64,000 nt of DNA from Odobenus rosmarus divergens. Taxonomy: Eukaryota; Chordata; Mammalia; Carnivora; Odobenidae. The notes beneath the pieces are model-generated. The model saw only the letters and a program-made list of their open reading frames with translations, was not told the DNA's origin and ran no database searches. The stretch is from the NCBI RefSeq assembly GCF_000321225.1, contig NW_004451512.1:510412-574411 (forward strand), read 5' to 3'. Below are positions 11,394-22,309 of this stretch, piece after piece; the first letter of the stretch is position 1, and each line of letters starts with the position of its first letter. A program made the position numbers and the translations under genes.

Positions 11394-12354
11394 ACTTTAG
11401 GCTTTTGATTAAAGATTGCATTGACCCATCAACTGAAAACTAAGAGAGAGAGAAAGAGTTATCAGAATCTTTCAAGCATCCGGATGTTTCATCTGTGTTT
11501 TTTTATATACAGATTATAAGAGAAGGAAAATTAGTATTTACTAAGTACTCCACTAAGTGCCAGTCATTTTTACATAAAAAAAAATCTCACATGAACTCCA
11601 TAATAATCCTGGAAGGAGATATACCCATCAGGATTCAGTGCAGAAAACAGAAACTACTCTGGCTATTTTAAACAGAGAGGAAATTTAGTACATACAAAAG
11701 TACTGGAAGGCCTCAGTGAGGAATCTTCAGACAAGACCTCCAGGAATAATGGCTCCCCAAACACCACCATCGAACTAACCTGCCATGGGAACTGCTCTTT
11801 TGACTGCAGTAGGAGTCTGGCAGCTACCCCCCTACCGCAGACTCTAAGAGCCTTCCATCAAACCCGGCATCTGGGACATGACTCCAACAAGGACTGTTGG
11901 CCCCAGGGCTGTGCTGTAGCTGCTAGATCACAGAAGTGACGGCTGATGCCCTTTAAGCCTGTTTGCCCACGATTCCCAAAGTTGGCTTGCATCCTGACTG
12001 GATGCAGCCAAGTCACATCAAGATCTTTAGCTTCAAGGTGTCTAATGAATATAGTTTTTAGCTTTTTAAGGCTTTGCAGATCAGGAAGCCATACTGGAAG
12101 GAGGTTGCAACAAATGTGAAGCAGGCCGATACCCATTTTTGTAAAGCCAGCATTTTGAGAGGTTAATGAGCTTACCTGCGGAAGGTTGCATATCAGTTCA
12201 TAAAAGGGAAGAGATTCAAATTAACATCTTCTAGCCCTAATGCTTATGTCCTTAGCAGGATGTTGGCATCTCTGATACATCATTTACCACATTGGGTAAG
12301 TTATATACTCATTCATTTCCCTTGATTAGGAGCTCCCTTAAGGTAGGGACATGT
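11394..12354. other. Mostly unclassified; MIR piece at 11520-11620
   Basis: 11520-11620 has 'ttactaagtactccactaagtgccag' and 'actccataataatcctgg', a reverse MIR/L2-like fragment. 11636-11720 ('gcagaaaacagaaactactctggc') resembles the end of an old LTR-type repeat. The rest, including the frame at 11858-12136, is not recognised. A small L2-like 3' piece lies at 12305-12350. Confidence 0.45.
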
Positions 12355-12760
12355 TGTAGTTGATCATTACATTCAGGGCCTCCCAAATAGTCATGCCCTT
12401 GTGCAATCCCCTCCCACACCCACGCTGCGCTTGGCCACATGATTTTCTTTGGCCAGTGAGATGTCAGCACACTTGATGCAAGCTCGGTAAGAATTTGTGC
12501 ATGGGAACACTGCTACCACCATGTTAGGAAATCCAAGGAGCCAACTTGAGGCAAGAGAGAGAATTCCAGACCCTCGGCCATCCCAACTGAGCCTAACCCT
12601 TAGAGACCCCCGACTGAAGGCAGCACCATGAATGGGCCCACATAAAAGCAGAACTGTCCAGTCAACTCACAGAATCATAAGAAATAATAAATTATTGTTT
12701 TTGATCTCTAAGGCTTGGGGCTGCTTGTTATGTAGTGATAGATATTGAACCATAACTTAT
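12355..12760 (+). mobile_element. MLT1-type LTR, degraded
   Basis: Sequence ends with the MaLR signature 'ataataaattattgtttttgatctctaaggcttgggg', then 'ttatgtagtgatagatattg', which corresponds to the polyadenylation and 3' end of MLT1 LTRs. 'ccagtgagatgtcag' and 'gcagcaccatgaatgggccc' fit the interior. No internal retroviral genes are attached. Confidence 0.75.
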
Positions 12761-12784
12761 TTATTATTGTATCTAGGTACTACT

Positions 12785-12975
12785 TGTTTACTCATTCATT
12801 CAGCAATGATTTAATTAGCACATGCTATATATCACAGACTCTGTGATAAACACTGGGAGATGTAAATGAACAAGACAAAGGCCTTGCCATAGAGAAGCAT
12901 CCAGTAAAGGGTATGAAAAAAATAAAGGTATGATTATAGTACTACAAGATATGGGCTATCTGAAGGGTAAACTCT
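12785..12975 (-). mobile_element. L2 LINE 3' end
   Basis: 'ctcattcattcagcaatgattt', 'gataaacactgggagatgtaaatgaacaagacaaaggccttgcc' is the complement of the L2 3' end in consensus order. No coding potential remains. Confidence 0.8.
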
Positions 12976-13347
12976 GGGTGCTATTTAAGATCCTAGCAGT
13001 GACACATAACTCAGTTTGGGGACAGAGCATCATAGGAAAATGCCTGATGTAGACACTCAATGCATATTTATTTTTTGGTTGTAGTAGATGAGAGAGAAGT
13101 TCAGCTATTTGACTGATGTCACTTGATTATTGGGACTAATGCAATTTCTGCTGACTCTCATTTGAGGGCACTCTACTCAAAGGTTGTTTATTTACATAGG
13201 TATTTTGTTTGTTTAGTTGGTTTTGTTTTGCCTACAATGGAAGTATGTTCTCCCCAATAAGAACTAGAGTCTTGTGGTTCCAATAACTGAGCTTTCTGCA
13301 GGCATAATTTTCTAAAACAGATTAGGCTACTTTCCCACCCAATAATT

Positions 13348-13557
13348 CTTTTTTTTTTTTTAGGTTATTTATTTACCTGAGAGAGAGAGAGACAGAGAGC
13401 ACTAGTGGGGGAGGGGCAGAAGGAGAAGGACAAGCAAACTCCCCTCTGAAGTGGGAACCCAACCAATGCTGGGCTCCATCCCAGGACCCTGAGATCATGA
13501 CCTGAGCTGAAAGTCAGACACTTAACCTACTGAGCCACCCAGGCGCCCCCCCGTCCC
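13348..13557 (-). mobile_element. Can-SINE, full length with target duplication
   Basis: Oligo-T start, 'ttatttatttacctgagagagag', 'gggggaggggcagaagg', 'cctgagatcatgacctgagctg' and the tRNA-like head 'ctactgagccacccaggcgcc'. Flanked by CCCAATAATT at 13338-13347 and 13558-13567. Confidence 0.95.
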
Positions 13558-13567
13558 CCCAATAATT

Positions 13568-13979
13568 GTTTATTAAAAATTAAAAAGTAGAATAAATTAT
13601 TAGAGTAGCTAAGATTAAATGCCAAAAAAATGTTACACTGGAAAGCTACCTTTATAGAACAGGATTTAAGAAAACAAATACTGAGACACAATTTAGTGCC
13701 TTTCTTACTTATCTTCAATTATTACCCGTCGTGGATAATCCAACTGTTTTCTTCCCATCAAAACCTGAAGGAACACACAAATTCTGGGACAAAAGTGATC
13801 TTTGGGCCAATGAAATGGCTGCTTTGGAAGGTTCTGACTTCTCAAGGAGACCTAAATGTCAGAGGGGGAAATGAGTACATTAGAAAAGGACAGACATAAT
13901 TTGTGCCCTTATTTTAGTTAAAAGACATGCTTGTACATCGAAACAAGACCACCAGTCTAGAGAAAAGTCCTCCAACAGG
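13568..13979. other. Unique sequence
   Basis: No repeat recognised. The frame at 13630-13899 has no domain. Confidence 0.4.
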
Positions 13980-14135
13980 CAGTGCAGTTTTAATTAGTTG
14001 AGTTTGGAGACTAATTAATATGCAAATGAAGATTTACCAATATTAATCATCTGTTTTACTAGGCAGCTTTTCCTAAAGAGTTTCTAACGAGTTTGCAAAT
14101 TAAGTTTCTTTGACATTAAAAATCAGCTAAATGCC
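13980..14135. promoter_or_regulatory. Candidate conserved enhancer: homeodomain and octamer motifs
   Basis: Repeat-free block with two TAATTA cores (13991-13996, 14012-14017), an octamer ATGCAAAT (14020-14027) immediately after the second, and a further 'attaatcat' near 14043. Tight clustering of POU-octamer and homeodomain sites in unique DNA is typical of conserved developmental enhancers. Conservation itself cannot be seen in one sequence, so function is an inference. Confidence 0.4.
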
Positions 14136-14949
14136 TGTCTGAGAATAATCTCTTCTAACTCAAAAGCATGAAGGGGGGATTTTTTTTTTTGGATGAAAAA
14201 CAGCAATGTTTAAAACCAATTCCCATGTTGGCAAGCACTGTGCAAGGGTTCGGTATCAAGCCTTTCCAGGCTCTAATTGAAACCATTTCGGCAAGAGAGA
14301 CACCAGAAAACAGTTGGAACAAGAGACAAATAGGAGTCGTTGTGATTTAAAGATGCATGACTTAAAAAGCTACATCGCAAAATTTGTTAGGGACCGGCAT
14401 TGTTAAAACCCAAAAGAGGTTTGAACACACATTTTTAAAAACTCCTCTTTATGGCCTGACACATACTACTCTGGTTCTCTGTTCTTGGAAATGTTAAAGA
14501 TTCGGTTGGACCTCGATTTTCAGGGATGATTTGAAATATGGGGGTGGATTACAAGATGTTCCTGTGGTCACTTCCATTTTAGGATTCATTTTCCTTTGGT
14601 TTATCTGGAAGTGCATGGGTTTGGGCTCAACTCTGTCAATGTTTTCAGTGTCTGCCAGTTCCATTATTGTGCCATTCAGCCATTAATACAAAACAATCCA
14701 ATACAAGTTAATAGGATACCTTTAAGTTCCCTTCTTTCAGGCAGAATGTCAGAAGAGAGGTTCTGTAAAGGAGACGATAGACCAAATGCACAACTGAAAC
14801 ACACAGTTGCCCATAAAAAGATGTTTTCTGTCCCACAGCATCCCTATCCCTATGGAGATTCAAAACTTTGAAGTGATACACTTTTCAATCAGCTCACACT
14901 CTGTGTTTCTTAAATTTTGCATCTCTGCTTCCTGCCCCGCCCCCCTTTT
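14136..14949. other. Unique sequence, nothing recognised
   Basis: No repeat, exon or structured RNA recognised. Short plus-strand frames (14168-14350, 14596-14871) lack domains. Confidence 0.45.
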
Positions 14950-15057
14950 TAAGTAGGCTCCATACCCAGGGTGGAGCCCAATGTGGGGCTTGAACTCACG
15001 ACCCTGAGCTGATATCAAGAGTCAGACACCTAAGTGACTGAGCCACCCATGCACCCC
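14950..15057 (-). mobile_element. Can-SINE, short variant
   Basis: Reverse SINE of about 110 bp: 'aagtaggctccatacccagg', 'tggagcccaatgtggggcttg', 'aactcacgaccctgagctg' and the head 'ctaagtgactgagccaccc'. It keeps the head half but lacks the (GA)n/GAGGGGCAGAG half. Possible duplication: C-run plus TTTT on both sides (about 14941-14949 and 15060-15068). Confidence 0.85.
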
Positions 15058-15129
15058 TGCCCCCTTTTCTATAGCTGTCAGCTGAAAGTTACCCTAACAC
15101 AGGCTGGGCACATTTGTTACCAGTAATCT

Positions 15130-15290
15130 TTCATTCATTAATTTGTTCAACACTTACTTATTGATGGGGTGGAACCTAGGTGCTGAGCACCTCCCACCGT
15201 ATCAGGTGCTTGTGGGATGCAAATATGTATGATCAGCAGCCTCAAGGGGCTTACAGTCTACTAAGAAAATAAAACATGTTCCTAATAAGG
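15130..15290 (-). mobile_element. L2 LINE 3' end
   Basis: 'tcattcattaatttgttcaac', 'aacctaggtgctgagcacc', 'cagcctcaaggggcttacagtctac' is the complement of an L2 3' end. Confidence 0.75.
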
Positions 15291-16147
15291 CTAAATCAGA
15301 TGAATTATGTGATAAAATAATGTTGTATTTCTCACGTGCTTGCTGCAAATGACTGAACAATCTTATAGAAACACCATGACTCGATCTCTGAATATATACA
15401 GCAGAGATAGTGAGATACATGGGAGACAATGATACGACTGGTGATTTAGTACTTTTAAATTTACAGTGGCTAATGCAGTGAACACTAGAGATGGTTCCCA
15501 TTTTCTCCATCTTACTAAGAGACCTTTCTTCAGTCTACAGATATGTTTACTCGCTGACTAGCAATGATGATGAGCCAGTGAATGTCATCCACCTAAAGAT
15601 GGTCAGTCCAGGAGTTCTGGATTGTATAGTTCAGTCTCTGTTATAATTCTGGCTTGTCCGAAACCTTATTTCTTTTGGTCAGTGCCTATGCTAAATGTCG
15701 TGGCTGGTGGAAAACACTGCTAGGTTCAGATTCATTGAAATTCATGGCAAAAAGAAAGAAAGTCCTTAATCAAAGGCATGAGATAGATTTTGCAAGGAAA
15801 TAACCGCCAGAAAATTAATCCAAAACGCGCTTTGGTTTGGGCTTCTGTGCAAGTGTGATTTGGCGGCAGGTCTGGACTCGAGGTTCTGGGAGTGCAGGAG
15901 TGGAAAATGGAAATGGCTCATCCGCACCTGCCCTTTCTCCAGAGATCTGGCTCATCCTCTCCCATGACACAGAAGGCCAGTGCACACTCGGAAAGAAAGC
16001 TGCAGGCCACCCCTCCCCGATGCCCAGGCTCCAGCAGCCTGGTCCCACAAGGCACTGTCACTGAAACTTTATTGTTTTACAGACAACTATATGATTGGAT
16101 ATGGGATGTATCTCTGTGGTCGGTGTGAATTCTGATCTCTCGCTCTA
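15291..16147. other. Unique sequence, nothing recognised
   Basis: Overlapping frames on both strands at 15815-16128 cover the same GC-richer patch. None has a domain, and mutual overlap on opposite strands argues that they are chance. Confidence 0.45.
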
Positions 16148-16350
16148 GAACAGCTCTGTTCAACAGAACTTTCTACAGGACAAAAATGATCTATACATCT
16201 CAGCCTCTGATATAGTAGCCGCTAACCACTTGTGGCTATGGAGCACCGGGAATGTGGAACTGAATTCTTAATTTTATTTATTTTTAATTAATTTTAATGG
16301 AAATAGCCACCTATGGCTAGTACCGACCATAATGGCCAGTACGGCCCTTA
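16148..16350. mobile_element. hAT-type MITE fossil
   Basis: 'gaacagctctgttcaacagaac' at the left, and 'agccgctaaccacttgtggctatggagcac' plus 'aaatagccacctatggctag' on the right are hallmarks of an abundant mammalian hAT-Charlie MITE (copies typically begin near 'cagcactgtccaatagaa'). Degraded; subfamily not assigned. Confidence 0.7.
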
Positions 16351-17589
16351 TGAAATGACTTCATCCACTTGGATTTCCATGAATAGAAGTGAATTAATGA
16401 TTGCCCTATGACAATGACACAGTTTTGACTTAGGAACATGAACTAACTCTTTTATTTTTGACATAAGCAGAATGAATAAGTGTCTGAAAGAGTTTATGTC
16501 CCCAGTATTCAGGTGGCATCTCAGGCTGTGTCTCTTCAATACCCAAATATCAAGATAAAAAGAAAATAATTTAGGAGACTAGATTTCTTACCCCATGATT
16601 ACCTAGGTGTTTGGAATATCAGTAGATAATTACGACATCAGGCTTCTTCATGTCTTCAGTCAGCATTTATAGAAAATTGAAAGTTATGCATTCTGATCAA
16701 GGGAATTCAGAGGAAAGATATTCAGCCTTTCTGCTATTGTTAAAAAGAAAAAGTAAAGCTTTAACCTCAGCTGTCTATATTGAATATGTAACTGACCAAC
16801 TACTTGCTTTTTTCCCCCCCATCATGCATCTTGGCCTCCCATGCCTAGGCATAGACAAGTAAGATTGCAATTTACTAGTCTCCCATCTTAGAAGCAACAT
16901 TAAAGTCCTCTAACCAGGACAAAAAATTATGAAAATAGAAATATAGTAGATACAAGTAATATTAATAACTTCTAGATATTTGTTTGGATTGCACTCTTGA
17001 ACAACTTGGTGACACGTCTACACTGGAGCTAAATCTGCTGTTACTTGAACATTATGGAAGTCAAGTACTGTTGACGATGTGTTCTAATGAGAAGAAATAA
17101 AGATGACCAGCTCTTGAGTATATGGTGATAGATAGTACACTAAGCACAGCTAATACAAAGCACCATGGAATCCAAACATTTTTATTTTAGGTTTTATGAT
17201 ATCCCAAAATTTAACACACAGCTCATGTCTGGGAGAAAGTGCCCCCAATATCTGCAACAGAAGTAGATGCCACTGGCGAGTCCATGGGTCTGATTCTGAA
17301 GATAGGAAGTAAGCACTCCTGAGCCCCCTTCCTCTGACTGACCCATGTTGGTCAGCCCTCCAGACACAACATGCCAGCATTTTGTCACTTTTAAATCTGC
17401 CACTATCCATGAATATGGTTCAGACTAGATTGAAAAATGTAGTTTTTTAGGTCACCAGAGGCTTCCGCCAAATTCCAGACATAAGCTCGAGAGCACCTAC
17501 TCCTCTGGTTGTGTGAATTTGGCTCCTGGCAAATCAACCCACTTGTTTATACAGCCTGCCTAACTTCACAAGATTCGTGTGAGAATCAA
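16351..17589. other. Unique sequence, nothing recognised
   Basis: No repeat or exon is clear. The minus frames at 17150-17410 overlap each other in different phases and lack domains. Confidence 0.45.
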
Positions 17590-17775
17590 ATGACATCCCG
17601 AGAGAGTTAGACTCCTGCTGTATAGAAAGAGCCGTCGGGTGATCAAAAATACCCGAATTCTAATCCCGGCATTTGACCGAATTGGAGTTTTCCTTTTCTT
17701 ATCTGCAGAATGAGGGTATGAGTGTCTGCTCCGTTTATCTCATGGAGTTGCTGTGTGAATTACATGAGGCACTTT
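17590..17775 (+). repeat. MIR SINE, diverged
   Basis: 'attctaatcccggcatttgacc', 'tttccttttcttatctgcagaatgaggg' and 'catggagttgctgtgtgaattacatgagg' follow the MIR plus-strand order. Confidence 0.7.
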
Positions 17776-19029
17776 GTAGTTCCCATTCTTCAGGGACAGA
17801 GATTTCCGGTCACCGTTTTCCGGATGAGATTCACTGACTTTTTTTTTTTCTTGTCCCTCTGTCACCGGTTGCACATAGATGCAAAATGAGTGCCTGGGAT
17901 TAGTGGTGCGGTCTGTGAAGGTGAAATTGAGTGAAATGAGAAGAAGCATAAACGCCCCAAATCCGTGGCCTTGACTTCATTAGGCAGGCGCGATATTCAT
18001 CACTGTGACCCATCTTCAGTCAAATGCAGCCTTCTGACCTTTTACCAGCTTAGCTCTCCTGTCTGCAGCTGAGGGCCCTGCCAAAGGGCAGGGGGAGGGA
18101 GCCCCAGGTTGCCCACATTGCAGATTATCTCGGGAATATTTAAGAAGGACTGTAAAATAAACCCCCCAGTCCTGTAATTTTACTTCAAAAAGCAAAAAAG
18201 CTTCCAGATAATGAGCATTTTGCCCTAATACGAACTGTAGGATTGATTAGGTTCAAACTGTTAACAGACATCCTTATGGTTAATGAAGCAGCATTGAAAA
18301 TGCCTCTTGATTCTCTGGAAACTTAAATCATACAAAGGCAGCAAGGAGCAAGAAAAGAACTGGAGGTGGGAAAAAATAAACTGTCTGCTAGTTAATATCC
18401 TCGAGATAATGAACAAAAAATGTTTGTCCTTTGAAAAGTTAATATTTATTGAGAGTTAGCTCTGGCAGCGGGCAAGCAATAAACTTCGACGATTATTGTT
18501 AAAACATTCTTTGGATAACATGCTTTCCTGTGAATCTTGAGAGGGGGACGGAAGCTTCTGCCATTTTAATTCCTTTGTTAATGTCTTTATGAATGCAATT
18601 AACACTTCATTCACGCTTCTTTGTTTCTGGATCCCATTAGGATGTGGTTTATGCCAGTTTCTCTCTCCCAGGAGACAGCCCGCACCACACAACACTTCAC
18701 TCAGCTGTGTGGCTGAGCACTGACAAACTCAATTTACCAAAGGCAAGACTGAGTTGACACCATGCTGTGGCAGTTGTCCTGATGGGAGCAAATGACTCAT
18801 TTCATTCCAAGGTGGAGCCCACCTTCTCTGAAAAGCAGGTTTGTATGCAAGAGTAGGAGAGACGAGACAAGGAGGTAGAGAAAGCTTCCTGGCTGACACA
18901 AAGCAACACCACTGTGGGTCAAGACATGCTAAGAACCAACTCCTTAAGAAAGGAAGCCCGCAAACTGTAGGCACCACAGGCTGCTACCGCCTCTCTCAAA
19001 CATTTGGTGTGAGGGCTGACTAGGTGGAC
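17776..19029. promoter_or_regulatory. Repeat-free 1.2 kb, candidate conserved non-coding region
   Basis: No transposon is recognised across this stretch, unusual for the window. It retains several CpGs ('cattaggcaggcgcgatattc' near 17979, 'aacttcgacgattattg' near 18482), has TTAAT/GATAA-type cores between 18120 and 18620, and an AP-1 core TGACTCA at 18793-18799. This profile fits a cluster of conserved regulatory elements, but no alignment supports it here. The minus frames at 18456-18977 have no domain. Confidence 0.4.
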
Positions 19030-19260
19030 AGTCAGGGAAGAGCCCAGAAGTAGGGGACACAGTCTCTCCCCCTCTGGAGCTTACAGTGAAATGAGAGGCA
19101 AGAGATACACATAACAAATATATCAGCAAGGGTACAGGTAGCAGAGCTAAGTTCTGAATGGGTGTAGACCTTAAGAACATGAGGAGTTCAAGCCTCTGTG
19201 CAATGGGGAGTAGGGGGTGGGCAGGAGCCTTTCTGAGGAGGTGGGACTTGCAGTCAAAGC
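19030..19260 (-). mobile_element. L2-like LINE fragment
   Basis: 'ctggagcttacagtgaaatgagaggc', 'cataacaaatatatcagc' and 'gagcctttctgaggaggtgggac' resemble the reverse L2-associated text 'gagcttacattctagtg...ttcctggaggaggtgac'. Diverged. Confidence 0.6.
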
Positions 19261-20726
19261 AATTCCCAGAGGCCCTGCTACGGAGACCTGAGACCCGTGG
19301 ACCGCCAGGAAAGAGGGGAGGGTGGAAAAGCTGCGGGGAGGGAGGGGACAGACAAGCATCAGCGAAGATGCAGAGGTGCAAAGTGAGTAAGAGGGTTCAT
19401 GTTCATGAGAAATTATTTTCCCTTTATATTAAAGTCTCTCCTCCAATTGATGGCATCATTTCTATTTCAAATATCAGTGTGATATTTGCTTAACAGCCAA
19501 AGGCACTGAGGATGAATATATCTGAATCTTACTAAGATACTGTACAGAAGGAGGTGGAGGAGGTCTGAGGGGACGTCAGAGACAAAGGAAAGAAAGCAGA
19601 AGGGAGGCCCTGCCCATCTTTGGGGTGACACATTTCCTTAAATGACAAAGAATTAGAGGCCCTCTCCCTGTGCCATAATTTTAAGTTTGGTTGTTTTTTT
19701 TCTGACAAAGACAGAAAAAGAACAGAATTCCTAAGAATCATTATGAAGCATGAAATATTACCAAGAGAGGAAGTAAAACAGTCTATAGCCTCCAGTCATC
19801 CGTGCCTGACATTCAAGGTATGTGAATAAATCAAAGGATTCCATTTGCGGTTTTACCATTACTTAATGATACGCAGATCATGCTTGTTTTCTTTTCTCTG
19901 AGTTTTTTCAAAAATCTAGCACGTGTTCCATTAGTTATATATATCCTCACGACCAAGATATGTCTCCCGTCTTTTTCAACCAGACCTGGGCTGTCGACGC
20001 CACTGTATTCTATTCTAATAAGGCCCGGGAGCATCTCTGCCTCTCCACCGCCCTAGAGTAGTAAAGCGTTACAGACCACCGTCATGCCCCCGCACTGTTT
20101 TGCATTAGGAAGGGTTATTTTTGTTTACATTTCATCATATGTGACTGTTCTTCGTGGGAAAAATGGCTTCCTGTACTACAAATAGTTCTTGGCCAAAGAA
20201 CAAGTCTCGAGAAATGTTACCACTGATCCTAATCAAAGGTTCAAGTACGTGTGGATCCTTCTAAGGAGTAGCTGCTGTTCCTTTTCTCTAAAGCAAATAG
20301 GTGTCAATGGTTAGTTGCAGAACTACTCTGTGATTTATTGTAAGAATAACAACTCATTAGAATTAGTAAGTTAATGTCCAAACATTAAAAGAGGGAAGAA
20401 AAAAAGGTGAAGCTCTGTGTATATGGAAGTAAGGGGGCACTCTGGGGCTTAAAAAAAAAAAAAAAAAATCTACCGGAAGTGAAGTCCTGTGCTTGTGTGT
20501 ATTGTTTTTTGTTTTTTTGATAGAAAAAAGTCACTCTGCATTCCCTGGCCTCAAGCCGCTATGTAGCCATATAAAACATACTGAGGGGTCTGTGTTTTGG
20601 TGCCTTTGAGAAAGATGTAAATGTGTGAATATGATGGAAGAGGTTTTATTTTCTTTCCCCCTCACAGGAATGGTCTGACAGCCCCAGGCTGGAGAATGTG
20701 TCTCTCCCAAGTGCTCTGTCACCCTG
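19261..20726. other. Unique sequence with a poly-A tract
   Basis: No repeat family recognised apart from an (A)18 run at about 20451-20468. The 145-codon minus frame at 18944-19381 is one of the longest in the window, but it is P/S/L rich, overlaps plus-strand frames and has no domain. Confidence 0.45.
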
Positions 20727-20740
20727 GTAACCATGGAGAC
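20727..20740. promoter_or_regulatory. RFX-type X-box palindrome
   Basis: GTAACCATGGAGAC; its complement GTCTCCATGGTTAC fits the symmetrical X-box form GTYNCC-AT-GGYNAC bound by RFX factors, with both half-sites present. Site match is direct; occupancy and target gene are unknown. It lies in repeat-free DNA with retained CpGs just downstream ('gacgatcgat'). Confidence 0.45.
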
Positions 20741-20814
20741 CATGACGATCGATTAGATGCCATCTGATCTCAACCTCATAAAAAAAAGACAGCAGATGGC
20801 AACCAGGCCACTAG

Positions 20815-21020
20815 ACCTGTCTCAAGAGAGACGCAAAGGAAGAGAGAGAAAGGGAAGGAAGGAGGGGAGAAAGGAGACAAGGTGGGGGCGGATTGGTGTG
20901 GGGAGAAGAAAACACAGGGACAGCTCCAGGAAATGAGCGTTTTAGAAAAAAAAGTAGAAACAGAAACAGAATACAAGGAAAGCAGGAGTAAGGGAAAGAG
21001 GACACACGATGAAAAAAATG
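20815..21020 (+). repeat. Polypurine-rich tract
   Basis: Long stretch dominated by A and G on the plus strand ('aagagagagaaagggaaggaagg' and similar) with occasional C/T. The overlapping minus frames rich in S, F, P and L are its shadow. Such tracts can form triplex DNA and act as nucleosome-poor spacers. Confidence 0.7.
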
Positions 21021-21057
21021 AAATTAAACCTGACCGTGCAATCCCTGCCCCTAGGGA

Positions 21058-21100
21058 TGGGGTAAGGGGAGGGGATCGGGGGGCGGGGGCAGGGGGAGAA
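21058..21100 (+). other. G-run cluster, potential G-quadruplex
   Basis: At least five runs of three or more G within about 40 bp (for example 'ggggatcggggggcggggg'), closely following the polypurine tract. This satisfies the simple four-run, short-loop G4 rule on the plus strand. Confidence 0.6.
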
Positions 21101-21519
21101 AATCTGTAACCAGACAGAAAGCAATGAGCACTTTCCTAACTTTCTGCTTGTGTTTGTAGGGCTCAGAACGCTGTGGCACCTGGGCCCCCACACCTCTTTG
21201 AGGGGCACTCACAAGCTCGGGCTCCCGGCTCTAGGCTCTCCTGTCAGTTGGGATTTGATGCATCTGCCCAAGAATGCTGAGGCCTGGCTGTCAGAATGCA
21301 CGCCCCTGATCAGATGGGGTCTCCCCGGGGCCTGTCAGATGGCCGGATGCTACGGGACGTGCCACCCCATCGCCAGCAGTGTTCTGCTTACCCTTTAAAG
21401 GAGCAAGTGATGACCAGGTCAGCAGATACCCAAGGTCAACAGAACAGTTAAGTCAGTGTCGGTAACTCGGGCATCTTGGCCAACGGCCCAGAGTAATGCA
21501 ATGGCTGGTATTGAGAATG
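21101..21519. other. Unique, GC-richer sequence
   Basis: No repeat recognised. The frame at 21150-21398 has no domain, and no convincing splice sites border it. Confidence 0.4.
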
Positions 21520-21712
21520 TGTTTATGATGTTGTGGCCATCACACACTGTAGAGAGATTATTTTATGTAGGTTATTTAATGTAATCAGATAACAATGCTA
21601 TAAGACAGGTGCTGTTATTATCCACATTTTACAGATAGGAACTGGGTTTGGAGAGGTTAACTCACCTTCATTAAGGGCACACCTAGAAGGCAGAATGTGT
21701 GCAACAGTTTAC
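21520..21712 (-). repeat. MIR SINE
   Basis: 'taatcagataacaatgctataagacaggtgctgttattatccacattttacagatagg', then 'ggagaggttaactcacc' and 'cacctagaaggcag' follow the reverse MIR order. Confidence 0.85.
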
Positions 21713-21759
21713 TTGTATAGGGAGAGGTTAACAGTTTGCTTTCTTGCTTTTTTCTTTCC

Positions 21760-22305
21760 CTTTCTAAATTTTAAACTTTTTTGCAGATTACAAAACATAA
21801 GACATATTCAATGTAGGAAATGGTTTAAAGGAAGGGAAAGAAAAAAATCCCGTTAGAGATAAGCATGTGGTTTGCATACTACACAGCATTTTCTATGGGT
21901 ATATACATCTCCATAGGAATATCTATATCTATATATATATATACACATGTATATATACATATAGAGATCTCTATATAGAGAGATATAGATATATGTCTAT
22001 CTCACATATTTTAACCGAATATAATATTAAACCTTAAATAACGTTTGGTTAACCTGCCCTTTCCCAACAATATATTATGAACATCTTTCCATATTTTTAA
22101 CTATTCTATTTCATCTTATTTAATGACTACACAGCATTCTACTGTTGGAAGGTACCATAATTTATTTAACTCCTTCCTTATTAACTACTTTCTAGGTTTT
22201 TGGTACTATAAAAAATGCTGTGGTGATCGTTCTTCCATGTAAACCTTTTTAAATATTCCTCTGATTTTTCCTTTAGGATAAAAACATAATTGCTAAATCA
22301 AACCA
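21760..22305 (-). mobile_element. Old L1 3' region fragment
   Basis: 'aacatctttccatatttttaac', 'taatgactacacagcattctactg', 'taccataatttatttaac' and 'ctataaaaaatgctgtggtgatcg' are the complement of the terminal ORF2/3' UTR text of old L1M elements. A TA-rich repeat (21905-22005) lies inside. Confidence 0.75.
21905..22005. repeat. (TA)n/(TATC)n low-complexity tract
   Basis: TA and TATC units with internal self-complementary segments ('atagagatctctat'). Confidence 0.85.
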
Positions 22306-22309
22306 TATG

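Noticed and set aside
18944..19381. 145-codon minus-strand frame
   Set aside because: P/S/L-rich composition, overlap with plus-strand frames and with an L2-like repeat; no domain.
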